Below, in pieces: positions 17,966 to 27,714 of a stretch of 64,000 nt of DNA. Both the position numbers and the translations under genes were made by a program. This DNA comes from Aurantiochytrium sp. KH105 (Eukaryota > Sar > Bigyra > Thraustochytrida > Thraustochytriidae), in NCBI GenBank assembly GCA_003116975.1, contig BGKB01000033.1, forward strand, positions 372,001 to 436,000, read 5' to 3'. Within the stretch, counting starts at the first letter, position 1, and each line of letters opens with the position of its first letter. The notes under the pieces are model-generated. The model saw nothing but the letters and a program-made list of their open reading frames with translations. It did not search any database and was not told where the DNA came from.

Positions 17966-18472
17966 GTGATAGCGCTGGCGCCAATTATGCGTTAAAAAAT
18001 ATGCAACGACCCTTTGTCGCTTTCAGTGTAGCAAGGTTTATCTGCACTCTCTGGTGAATCTTGCTTCTTTTGCCTTCAAACATGACTGACTGGAATGTCC
18101 GCTCTGTTGCTGCTGGTTGCAAACACCGAGCGTCGCTGTTCCACATGTCTCTTCTTTTTATTTGATATAGGCAAGCACAAGTCAAGACAAGGTTGCCTGT
18201 ATTCCTTTCCACAAGCAATGCATCAACAAGAGTCTAAAGCTGGCTGCATCATGTAAGGTCTGCCTTTCCCTTTTCTTCTTTGCTCACAAGCGATAATTTC
18301 AAGATCATCCGACCCATACTCTTTAGTCTTGATGCATTTGGACATAAGCGGATGGCGTAGCACTTGGCATTTCTTCCTTGTTCAAGTCACCACAACCCTT
18401 TTCGCTCCAAGAAAACAAGAGACGCAAGCGCTGTAAAGCCATTACGCGGCGACGGAAATCAACTGACAACAA

Positions 18473-18965
18473 ATGGGCGCTTCACAAGCGATCAAGGTGA
18501 GTCTCCTACTTCTTCCCGCCTTGGCGGCTTGTTTGGAAGGTGTCCGCCGGTGGAAATGAGAACCTTGCGTTGGCATCATCACCTGTTTTGCAGCCGGTGA
18601 TCTACTGCTGCTTCAGCTGCGGCTGCATCTGCTACTACTGCTACTACTGCAGCCGCTGCAGCTGCTACCACTGTCACTGTCAGGAAGGAGGCTCCCACGC
18701 CTGTTTGCAACAACTGTGCACGACTTCGCAGCGCTGCACCTGCAATCCCCACTCATTCTCATCTGCACTGCAGATGCGGTTTGCCTCATCCCCTCGTTTG
18801 CCTGCTTCCATCTTGTTCCTCCCTCCCTCCATCTCTCCCTCCCGCCACGCCTGCCGCAGCCGCTGCCGCTGTCGATCGGTCCATGGAGCGAGTCTTTTGT
18901 GTCCCGGCTGGGACTCTGCGGTTTTCTCGGTTCATGCCGTGATCTGCTGCTGCAATCCGGGCTAA
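18473..18965 (+). CDS. Possible two-exon Cys-rich protein, speculative
   Basis: An ATG at 18473 encodes MGASQAIK and runs straight into a consensus donor (AAG then GTGAGT, intron from 18497). After 97 bases a consensus acceptor (CTGTTTTGCAG, ending 18593) leads in phase into an open frame to 18965, beginning PVIYCCFSCGCICYY and very rich in Cys. MGASQ would suit N-myristoylation, and Cys pairs could be palmitoylated. Against it, the Cys run is a translation of a CTG/CTA trinucleotide repeat, and the rest of the frame looks like random GC-rich DNA. The first exon and splice sites are the best part of the evidence. Confidence 0.2.
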
Positions 18966-20669
18966 GGCTGGAGCAGCAGCTGCAGCAGCAGCAGCCAGGC
19001 GCAGGGCAAGACCGACTACGGACCAGAATTTCCCGCGCCGGGAACATTGACCGGGCGAGCTCGGGCATGGTCGGTTCGCCGCGGCGAATTGCCGGGCCGC
19101 CCGGCTGCCCCACCGCCCGACCGAACCCCGACAGAAACGCAGCCTCGCGCTTTGTCGCTGGCAGCTGCAGCGAGCTGCCCTGCCGCAACGACATCGTATC
19201 AGCTGGGTCGCATCTGGGGCGCCGCGCTACGTCCGCGAGGAATCCGCGGGGCCCATGTTCGTGTCGCTCCGTGCCGTCTCGCCGCGCCCGCGCGGTCGCA
19301 CTTGCGCCGTAGCAAGCGGCAGCAGAAGCAGCAGTTTCCGCGCACGAATCTGGCACCGCGCAGGCGCACCGTAAAGAGGAAAGATACGCTTGTCGACGCG
19401 CTGCAGGACCTGGTCCACGAGGTCCTCCTTGCAGAAGCGCTCTCCGTGGCACTCTTTAATGGTCTGCTCGTGTTTGCGGACACGCTCGCTCGCTCGCCCG
19501 CGGCAGCGGTGGCGGCAGGAATGGCGCGAGGGGACTCGCGCGAGTCGCCTTGCACGCACGCACGCGCTCGTCCCGACGAGCTCCAAGCCCGCGCAGGTGC
19601 TCGCCGTGCTTCTGCGGAAGAATGGTCCCGCGCGCGCAGTGTGGCATACGCCCGGCGTACGCCACTGCGCGCTGCAGCAAGGCAAGGCAGCTTATAGCTA
19701 CAGCGAGCTAGCTCGCTAGCTAGCTACCCACCACGGCCAGCTGCCGCGCCTTCGCTCCACTTCGCCTCGCTCTCGGGCCTCGCCTCGCGGCTCTGCGTTC
19801 TATCTCGGCCTCCGCGTGCTCGCTCTGCGTCGCGGCAGCGCGATATATCGTCACGTGTCTTGTCATATCTTGTCTTTGCCTTGTCTTGTCTCGTCTTGGC
19901 TTTGCGATATGCGGCATCCCAGCCCAGGCATCTCGGCACGTCCGCAGCCGAGCCGCTCGCCGCTACGCAAGGTGTCGCGCGGGCCCGCGCCTGGATGGCG
20001 CCTCCGTCAGCCGACCGGCACAGACCCTCGGCCGCGGGCGCGGAGGGGCGGGCCCGCGCTCCAGCATCGATCGATCTGCGGCTGATCATCACGCCTCTGC
20101 TCTGCTACTGCAGCAGCGGAGCACGCGCCGCCGCCCCCGCCCGCGGCCCGCTTCTCCCGCGGACGCGCCGCCAATCCCGCGCGCCCCTGCTTATCCCCTG
20201 TCGCGCCGCCGCTCTCCGCCGCCGCCGCCATTTCACCGCCGGCCCTCCCCGCAGCGCGGCCCGCTCCCGCTGTGGCCGGACAGACCCTCGCCCCGCAGCA
20301 GAGCGCGCTGCGGGGTATCCTTCGCCTCGTGGTAGTATCCGCCTTTCCTTCCTTTTCCCTTTTGCCTCCTTGCCTTTCTCGCGCCCGCCGCGGCGGCCGG
20401 GCCTGACCTGGCGCGCACGATCCTCGCCCGCCCGCTCGCCCGCCCGGCGCGAGGCGTCCGCGGCAGCGATCGGACGAGGCGCGCGCCGACGGCCGAGCCA
20501 GGTGGCTAGGCGCGGAGCGGGAGGGGGGGGGAGGAGGAAGCGCCGGGCAGGGGCGGGATCGGACGGGACCGCGAAGCCGCGGTGCGGGCTTGTGGGAGGA
20601 GGCCGCACGATGAGGCGCAAGTGGAAGAAGCCGCCACTCAGTTGCGCCGGCCGTGCCGCCTGCCAGGCC

Positions 20670-20746
20670 AAAACAAAGAAAGAAAAAAAGAAAGAAAGAA
20701 AGCCAAGAGGGAAGGAAAGAAAGAAAGAAGGAAAGAAAGGAAACGA
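20670..20746. repeat. Purine tract of GAAA/GAAG units
   Basis: Nearly uninterrupted A and G on the plus strand, built from imperfect GAAA and GGAAA units. Such tracts can form triplex-prone DNA. No gene is associated. Confidence 0.8.
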
Positions 20747-21430
20747 GAGCAGCCAGGATGGTGAGGCCAAGCAGCGAAGGCGGCAGCGGCAGCAGCAGCT
20801 TCCGCTGGCTGAAGAAACTTCGATCAGCCCCGAGCACGCAGCGACGGGGTTTGCTTCTTTTCTTTCCACCCGTCTGCCGCACACACGCGCGCTAGCGTGT
20901 TGTTTGGTTTCATTTCATTTCTCCTGACACTGTTCCTCGTTTTCTTTCCATTGTTCTTCTTCTTGATTTGAAGTCCTTGCTCTTCGGATTTCTTGCGGGC
21001 TTTACTTGCAGCGCATCCCGGGTTTCCCGCGCGTAAAGTCCTTCCTTCCTTTCGTCCCTTCTGCAGCTGCAGGCTGCAGCTGCTGCAGCTGCTGCTCCTG
21101 CCGCGCCGCGATCGGCCAACTCGAAGAAGAAGACGAAGTAATAGAAGAAGAAGTCCAACAAGAGCAAGATGTCGTTCGCGTACGCATACGTACGCGGCAA
21201 CCGACCTGCCACTGCTGGTCTGGTCCTTCCGCGCAACACGAGCAACCATCCCGCCCGCCTATAATGCCAGATCCAAACCCCGACAACCCGCCAGGCCGCC
21301 CAAGACCACCGTGGAGCTGAGGCAGCGGTCTCGCTCAGGGCTGGCGGCGCAGCTCGGGGGGTCCTTGCGTAGTTAGCCTCGCTCGAACCACGATTGAAGT
21401 CGCGCGACCGAGATTTCGGAGCGTGTCATG

Positions 21431-21530
21431 CCTTTCCTTTCCTTTCCTTTCCTTTCCTTTCCTTTCCTTTCCTTTCCTTTCCTTTCCTTTCCTTTCCTTT
21501 CCTTTCCTTTCCTTTCCTTTCCTTTCCTTT
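21431..21530. repeat. (CCTTT)20 microsatellite
   Basis: Twenty perfect CCTTT units in 100 bases. It abuts the GCTTT array without any spacer; the two units differ by one base. Confidence 0.97.
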
Positions 21531-21665
21531 GCTTTGCTTTGCTTTGCTTTGCTTTGCTTTGCTTTGCTTTGCTTTGCTTTGCTTTGCTTTGCTTTGCTTT
21601 GCTTTGCTTTGCTTTGCTTTGCTTTGCTTTGTTTTGCTTTGCTTTGCTTTGCTTTGCTTTGCTTT
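21531..21665. repeat. (GCTTT)27 microsatellite, first block
   Basis: Twenty-seven GCTTT units with a single variant (GTTTT near 21631), directly following the CCTTT array. A short unique stretch with an unresolved base at 21693 separates it from a second GCTTT block. Confidence 0.97.
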
Positions 21666-21693
21666 GTTCTACTCTGCTTGCAACCTAGGCGAN

Positions 21694-21827
21694 CTTTGCT
21701 TTGCTTTCTTTGCTTTGCTTTGCTTTGCTTTGCTTTGCTTTGCTTTGCTTTGCTTTGCTTTGCTTTGCTTTGCTTTGCTTTGCTTTGCTTTGCTTTGCTT
21801 TGCTTTGCTTTGCTTTGCTTTGCTTTC
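21694..21827. repeat. (GCTTT)n microsatellite, second block
   Basis: The same pentanucleotide resumes right after the unresolved base at 21693, with one short phase slip near 21707. The N inside a repeat suggests the true array length is uncertain in the assembly. Confidence 0.95.
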
Positions 21828-21944
21828 CCTTCCCGCGCGCGGATTTTCACGGCCAACGAACCAGCACTGCACGACCAGGACGGCGAAGTCGCGGGCTCCC
21901 TTCTTCCGCGCCGGCACCCTGCGAGCCCGGAACGGCCCGAGTGC

Positions 21945-21993
21945 TGCTCTGCTTTGCTCTGCTCTGCTCTGCTCTGCTCTGCTCTGCTCTGCT
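21945..21993. repeat. (CTCTG)n microsatellite
   Basis: About nine CTCTG units, one changed to CTTTG, forming another pentanucleotide array 120 bases after the GCTTT array. Confidence 0.9.
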
Positions 21994-22084
21994 CGAGAGG
22001 AGAGGAGTGGAGAGGAGAGAACAGCCGCCGCGCTCGGCAAGCTCCGCTCCGCTCTCGTGGCGAGCGAGAGATAGCTCGGACCGC

Positions 22085-22119
22085 GTGTCGTGTCGTGTCG
22101 TGTCGTGTCGTGTCGTTTC
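22085..22119. repeat. (TGTCG)n microsatellite
   Basis: About six GTGTC/TGTCG units, the last one degenerate, part of the same cluster of pentanucleotide repeats. Confidence 0.85.
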
Positions 22120-22511
22120 GTGTTGAGGCCGCACCGCGAAAGCAAACAAAAGCAAGCACTACGCCCCGGTGCACAAGTCGTTTTTCGCGCACGGAAACAT
22201 ACGTACGTACCAGCAAGCTTCGAGCTTCGCTTCGCTTTGCTTTGCCTTGCCTTACTTGCCAAAGAAGTCTTGTCTTGCGCCGCAGCTCGCCAAGATCGGC
22301 CAACGATGCCAGCCAGGCGCGAAGGCGTCCTTGGGCGAAGACCCATCCTCGGCCTCGTTCATTCGTTGCTTAGTTCAATCCATTCGGTCGGCCGAGTCGG
22401 AGGAGCCGGGGCACCACGGCTTCTTCTGCAGTGCGCGCCGTCAGACATTACATCATCATTTTTCATCGCTCGATCGATGGATCGAAGTCAACCTGAAACC
22501 CGCCATGCCTC

Positions 22512-22512
<1 letters not shown>

Positions 22513-22585
<73 letters not shown>
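22513..22585. repeat. (CAAG)n microsatellite
   Basis: About eighteen perfect CAAG units. Shorter CAAG/CAAGC runs recur near 15785 and 55430. Confidence 0.95.
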
Positions 22586-22586
<1 letters not shown>

Positions 22587-22954
22587 CGCGGCATAGCCAC
22601 TCTGCCCTCGCCTCTGGCTCGAGTCTTTTTTCTTCCTAGGCTCGCGGTCGATCGTCTTCGTGGCGTCTTGCTCACTCTTGCACGGCCTTGGCAGGGCAGG
22701 TTCCCACCTTTCAGACCCGACACCGCGTGTCGTCAAGAATTTTGACCTAACATAAATCCAAGCCAAGCCAACCAATTAACTGGCAAGCCAAGCCAAGCCA
22801 AGCCAGGGAGACCGACCGTAGGAGGCTCGGCGAGGCGAGGCGTCTTGATGATGAAGCACTGCGGCTTGCCTTGCTTGGCCTCGTCCCAGCCGCGCGCCCG
22901 ATTTTCCTCACCCGCCGCCTCCGTTTTCCCTCTCTCCCCCTCGTTCCAAGAAAA

Positions 22955-22956
<2 letters not shown>

Positions 22957-23012
<56 letters not shown>

Positions 23013-23028
23013 AACAAGGAAAGAAAGA
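22957..23028. repeat. (GAAA)n microsatellite
   Basis: A run of GAAA units ending in a degenerate part (GAAACAAGGAAAG). The complement of this motif forms the TTTC array near 39616. Confidence 0.93.
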
Positions 23029-23286
23029 GGCAGCTTTTTTCTCCTGTTATGAGCAGTGCAGCTGCCTGCCTGCCTGTAAGCCTAGCCAGAGCGCAGCTGC
23101 GCTGCAGCGCCCAGCAGTCGCTTCCTGCCAGCCGTCCCTTCTTCCTCCGCCGCGCGTACGCGGCGCGCTTCCAGCTCCTCCCTCCCTCCCTCCCTCCCCC
23201 TCCCTCCTCCCCGACCGAGAGACACGCCCGCCGGCACCCAGACTCGGACCCGCGCGGCCGCAGCCGCGCGACCCGCGCTTGCCTTG

Positions 23287-23328
23287 CTCACCTGCGCCTG
23301 CTCACCTGCGCCTGCTCACCTGCGCCTG
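23287..23328. repeat. 14-bp tandem repeat, three copies
   Basis: Three perfect copies of CTCACCTGCGCCTG at 23287, 23301 and 23315, followed by a partly matching CCCACGTG. Confidence 0.9.
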
Positions 23329-25779
23329 CCCACGTGCTCGCAGTCGCTTGCAGAGCTCAGATTATTGCCTGCCTAGGCGTGCCTGCCAGCCTGCCTGGGC
23401 CTGCGCAGTGCCGCGGCGGTTCGCGGCCGCGTGGTTTGGGTTGGCTTGGGCTGGCTAGGGTTGGCTTGGCTTGGCTTGGGCGATCAGACGAGCCCGCGCC
23501 CGAGCCGACCCGACCCGACGCAGCTCCCGACCCGACGCAGCTCCCGACCCGAGCCGACCCGTGCGCAGCCCCGGCCGGCCTGACGTGAGTCTGTGTCTGT
23601 GTGTGGAGCGTGGCAGAGCGGAGCGGAGCGGAGCGGAGCGGAACGGTCGCCGCGCGCAGCAAACATCGCATGCATAGCGCGGCGTAAGCACAACGAGGCG
23701 GAGCAGCAAAAAGCGAAAGCGCGAAAGCAAAAGCGACCTGGCCCAAGTCGACTCGGGCGCGCGCAAGCACGCAAGCACGCACGCAAGCTAGCGAGCTCGC
23801 TAGCAAGCCAGCGAGCGGGCGCGGAGCGGAGCGAGCTCTTTGCAGTTGGCTCCGTAAGGCAAGCCGCCGGGCCTGGACGAGAAAGTAACACGCGCTCGCG
23901 GTGATAACCTCGTCTCATCTCCTCTCACCTCATCCCACCTCATTTCCTCTCCTCTTCTCTCCCCTCGACGCAATCCAGCCGCAGCCAGCAGCGCGTCTGG
24001 CTGCAGTCGCCACGCCCGGTCTCCGCCCGACGCAAAGCAGCCGCAGCCGCAGCTTTTGCGGCGTGCGGGCGAGCGGGGCGGGGCCGCCTTCCCCAACCAA
24101 TTCGCAGGCGCGGGTCGCGGATTCCGCGGCGAGCCAGAACCGCTTCGCGCTGCTCCTCCCTCCCTCCTCTCTCTGCTAGTGCCGGCCGCTCCGCACTGCG
24201 CCCTCGCCCCTCTAACCAACTAACTAACCAACCAACCAACTAGCGCGGGAAGGGGGGCTCCCCGTAACACCTCTCGTAAAGAGGTCCCGGCTCGTCTTAC
24301 GCACTACAGCGGGACCGAGGAGAAAAGCAGAACAGGCAGGCAGGCCCACGGGCTCTCGCTTCGCGGCGTCCGCGAACTCACCCGCCCGAGCCGGCCGCGC
24401 GGACGCCCGCCGGCCAGCCGGCCGCGGGGCGGCGAGCGGAAAGCGGGAGACCGGCGGGCCCCGGGCGTGAGCCGGAGCGAGCGAGCGAGCGAGCGGAGAT
24501 TGAGGACCAGGAGCTCGCTCGAGGACCAGGACCAGCCGGGTCCAAGACGTCAAAGAATCGATCGATCAAAGAATTGATCAAGCGATCGTCGCGAAGTCGA
24601 AGGCAAAATCAACTGAAGCCCGCTTGCTTTGCCAGCGAGGAAGGGCAGCCGGAAGAAAAGGTCGGCCGGCGGCCAGCGCGGGAGATACGGAGGTATCGAT
24701 CGTATCGCCTTCTTCACTTCCTTGCTCGCTTGCAGTTAGTTGCCTGCCTTCCGGCCTGGCGAGCGCGCTAGCTCGCGAGCTAGCCTAGTCTAGCTAGCTT
24801 GCAGTTCCTTGCAGCCAGGTGGTTGCAGGCGCTCGATTATCGCATCGCTTGCTTGGCAATTCTCTGCATTTCTTTGGCGGCTTCCATTGCATCGGCGGCG
24901 GCGCATCGATTCCTCCAAAAAGCGGTCCAGGTCTGACCCAGAAATCGCGGATTTCGGCCTCCCAGGTGCGCGGCGTGCGTAGGACCGACCGCTCAACCGC
25001 AGTGCAGTCCCGGCCGCCCTCGACCCCGCCAGGAGCAAAAGTCTTTCTTTAGAACCGGAGCTCCCTCGCCGGCGCACCGTGAGCGAGCTGTAGTCGGGTC
25101 GAGCGGAGTCGAGTCGGGCCAAGCAAGCTCTAAACCAGGCAAGGGCTCGTCGAGACGGACGAGCGCGAATCCGCGGTCGCACGCCCACTGGGCCGTCTGG
25201 CGGGCGAGCTGGCTGGCTGGCTGTGGTCGGTCGGTCGGTCGATCGGTCGGTTGGCAAACAGGCAAGTCGGCAGGTCGCCCCGTGAATCAATTCGAGCGAT
25301 TGATTGGGTGTTTTCTCAACCAGCTTTTCTTGGACAAATACTCCGGCCGGGACGAGAGACGCTGTGCAACACTTGTTTTTGCTCGGCTTCGCTTTGTATT
25401 GCATTACTTCGCTTTATTGAGCTGCCCTTGAACACTGCTAGCTGGCAAACAAGAAAAAGAACTCGTCTCGTCTCACCTCATCTCGTCTCGCGGTTGCACG
25501 AACACTCAGTCGGCCCGTGAGTTGCACATCAGACCGGCCAGGTAGCGAGCAAGAGCGCACTTGAGGCGCAAACAGCAAAGCAAAACCCACGTCTCAGAGT
25601 CTCTTCTCTGATTCATCCAGTCCTGCAACATTTCACGAAGCATAAACGCACCAACGAGGCAGACGTCGACGAGCTCGCTCGACTCGAACCCGAAGTGTAG
25701 CGCAAGAAGCAGCAGCAGCAGCAGGAGCAGCAGCAGCAGGCAATTGAGGCGCCACGCGCGCGAAGCATAGCAGGCAGGA

Positions 25780-27159
25780 ATGTTCCTTGAGCGAAAGCCG
25801 CGAGAAGTAGGTCGCGGCTTGTGGTTTTCTTCCCCTGCCGCCGCCGGGGGACTTCTCTTGCTGTCAAGAGACCACCCGTACATCTCCGGCATGGAGGGCG
25901 AAGACAGCACTCACGCTCAACAACAGAAAAAGGCAAACCTCTTCTCGCCCGCCCTCGAGACGCACGACGCTAGCGCTATCAGCTCGGCCGTGCTTCAGTC
26001 CCTCGCGCGGGCCCAACAAGACGCCAAAGTGGCACAACCGCCAGCACCACTGCAGCCGCAGCCGAAAAGTAGAATCAACAAGACCAAGAAGAGCCCTACC
26101 AGTGTAGAAGGCCCCAACACCAAGAAGCGCAAGTTCCCACAAAAGGCAAGCGCCTCGTCAGCGAGCGAAAAGTCGGACGACGCCAGCGAATCGGACTCGC
26201 GCAGTGGACGCTCCGATAGCGACAGTGCCCTCACAGCCTCGCCCACCCGTCGGTCGCACGGCAAGCGCTGCAGACATCCCGGCTGCCACAAGTTTTACCG
26301 CAGTGGCAGCCACTACTGTGTCTCTCATGGCGGAGGCCGCAGGTGCAAGCACGATGGCTGCGAAAAGTCCGCCCAAGGCGCCACACCCTTTTGCTCGGCG
26401 CACGGCGGTGGAAAACGCTGCCAATTTCCCGATTGCACAAAGGGCGCGCGCGGCAGGAGCCTCTTCTGCATTGCTCACAACACCCAGGTGAAAAAGCTGC
26501 AGTCACCCGAAGCCCAGGAAGCCTTGCATTCCCCCACAGCAGGGCTCCCCTCGTGGACGCTCAACAACCAGCCGCGCTCGCTTCAGCCGCGATCTCTCAG
26601 CATCTCTTCCACATCCTCCTCCTCCGCTTCCTCGCTTACATCATCGGGCCCATTGTATGTTGCTGCTCGCTCGAGCGGGCCCGCATCGGTGCAAGCAGGG
26701 TTGGCGCCCCGGCCTGAATCCGTTTCTGCACTCGCTTCCTTTGCCTCGCTTTCACCGCCGCAGCCACTGGCGGCCTTAGTTTCTTCGTCTTCTTCTTCTT
26801 CCTCGTCGTCGTCCTCTTCCGCATCGGCGCCGCTCTTGGCCACCTCGCTCGTCACGAGTCCATCTGCTGCATCATTTTTAGACACGCGCGAACATCTGGA
26901 GCATGAACGACTGCCCTCGACTTGCCCAACTGCTTCTGACCCGAGCGCCGCGCTTTTGTCTCGATTGCAAGCAAATCAAATGCACAGCCAGAACGCGCAG
27001 CTTCCACTCCCCCAGTTGTCGCCCGAGGACATTGGCTCAATGCACGCGCTCATTCGTCAGCGTCTGCTCGAAAGCATGCTCTTTGTTCCCAAGGATGTTG
27101 CCAATGGCAGCTCGAAAAATGCTCCGTCCAGCAGCAACAACAACAAGCAAAACGACTGA
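25780..27159 (+). CDS. WRKY19-like zinc-knuckle repeat protein
   Basis: A 459-residue probable nuclear protein. Residues about 158-235 hold three tandem Cys/His units of the kind found in WRKY19-like proteins of plants and stramenopiles: KRCRHPGCHKFYRSGSHYC then VSHGGG, RRCKHDGCEKSAQGATPFC then SAHGGG, and KRCQFPDCTKGARGRSLFC then IAH. Each is C-x4-C-x11-13-C-x2/3-H and likely binds zinc. A basic stretch (NTKKRKFP) upstream may be a nuclear signal. The remainder is Ser/Ala-rich and probably disordered, with a Ser run near residues 335-350 and a short helix IRQRLLESMLFVPKD near the end. I use the ATG at 25780; MEGEDSTH at 25891 is an equally good start. The role in regulation or binding is inferred from the family. 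Confidence 0.75.
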   Translation: MFLERKPREVGRGLWFSSPAAAGGLLLLSRDHPYISGMEGEDSTHAQQQKKANLFSPALETHDASAISSAVLQSLARAQQDAKVAQPPAPLQPQPKSRINKTKKSPTSVEGPNTKKRKFPQKASASSASEKSDDASESDSRSGRSDSDSALTASPTRRSHGKRCRHPGCHKFYRSGSHYCVSHGGGRRCKHDGCEKSAQGATPFCSAHGGGKRCQFPDCTKGARGRSLFCIAHNTQVKKLQSPEAQEALHSPTAGLPSWTLNNQPRSLQPRSLSISSTSSSSASSLTSSGPLYVAARSSGPASVQAGLAPRPESVSALASFASLSPPQPLAALVSSSSSSSSSSSSSASAPLLATSLVTSPSAASFLDTREHLEHERLPSTCPTASDPSAALLSRLQANQMHSQNAQLPLPQLSPEDIGSMHALIRQRLLESMLFVPKDVANGSSKNAPSSSNNNKQND

Positions 27160-27714
27160 GCGTCGGAGATGAAGACCCCCCTCTTAGATTTACTCTGCCT
27201 TGTACGTTATAAATTACCATACCCACACACACAGTCTTCTGCTCCCTCGAAACGCAAGAGCTTCGCGTTGTCCTTGTGAAGCAATCCTATTTGAAAAGGC
27301 GTCCTCTGAAATAACGCGATGCGACACGTACGACGATGCAGCCATGCAATGTCTCTAACGCTCGAAAGCTCCCTTTCGCATTTTGCCCGGATGTGATACC
27401 TGTTCAAGTCTTGTAACAAGAATATATTTTCGAGAGTGTAGATGCCGTATACCAGACCCAGATCCGCAAATCAAACTGTCGAGAATCGTTTCACAAAACC
27501 AAGACAGAGCGAAAAGCAGGGATCGAAGAACGCCGACTCGCAGGAGCGCTTGCGTTGCTCGCTCGCTCTCGCGCACGCACAAACGCACCAACGCACGAGT
27601 GCGCGCTCTGCTCGCTCGTGCCCGTGCATGTTTTGCGCCCGCCCGAGAGGCCTCGTGTTGTGCAGACGAGCCGCAGAGGCCCGCGCACTAGCAACAGCGC
27701 CGACGAGGAACACC
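27160..27714. other. Spacer before the GCNA gene
   Basis: 555 bases containing the 3' end of the zinc-knuckle gene and the promoter and 5' UTR of the next gene. The frame of the GCNA gene is open through 27442-27714 with an ATG at 27442, but that extension is Arg/Ser/Ala-rich and unlike the family. Confidence 0.45.

Larger units (their letters stand above)
17966..25779. other. Gene-poor, microsatellite-rich block 1
   Basis: A 7.8-kb stretch without a confident gene. It is mainly GC-rich low-complexity DNA with many simple repeats, the larger ones listed separately: trinucleotides near 18605-18680, a purine tract, several pentanucleotide arrays, CAAG and GAAA arrays, and GGTC-type runs near 25215-25255. 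Palindromic GCTAGC clusters occur near 19703-19728, 23786-23805 and 24768-24800. One base at 21693 is unresolved. Long open frames cross the repeats on both strands, but their products are pure repeat translations. The only hint of a gene is a possible two-exon arrangement from 18473. Confidence 0.6.

Noticed and set aside
19860-20927. Long plus-strand frame in block 1
   Set aside because: Ala/Arg/Pro-rich composition, overlap with equally long minus-strand frames, and a Lys run from the purine tract; no domain seen.
21335-22373. Long frames on both strands across the pentanucleotide arrays
   Set aside because: Their products are pure repeats (such as LLCFA or SKAKQ units) created by a five-base repeat that has no stop in several frames.
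22513-23028. Regular repeats that might suggest a CRISPR array
   Set aside because: The units are contiguous tetranucleotides without unique spacers, and the host is a eukaryote.
27442-27714. N-terminal extension of the GCNA protein from an earlier ATG
   Set aside because: The extra 91 residues are Arg/Ser/Cys-rich and unlike the family, while the ATG at 27715 has a near-ideal context. Kept only as an alternative.
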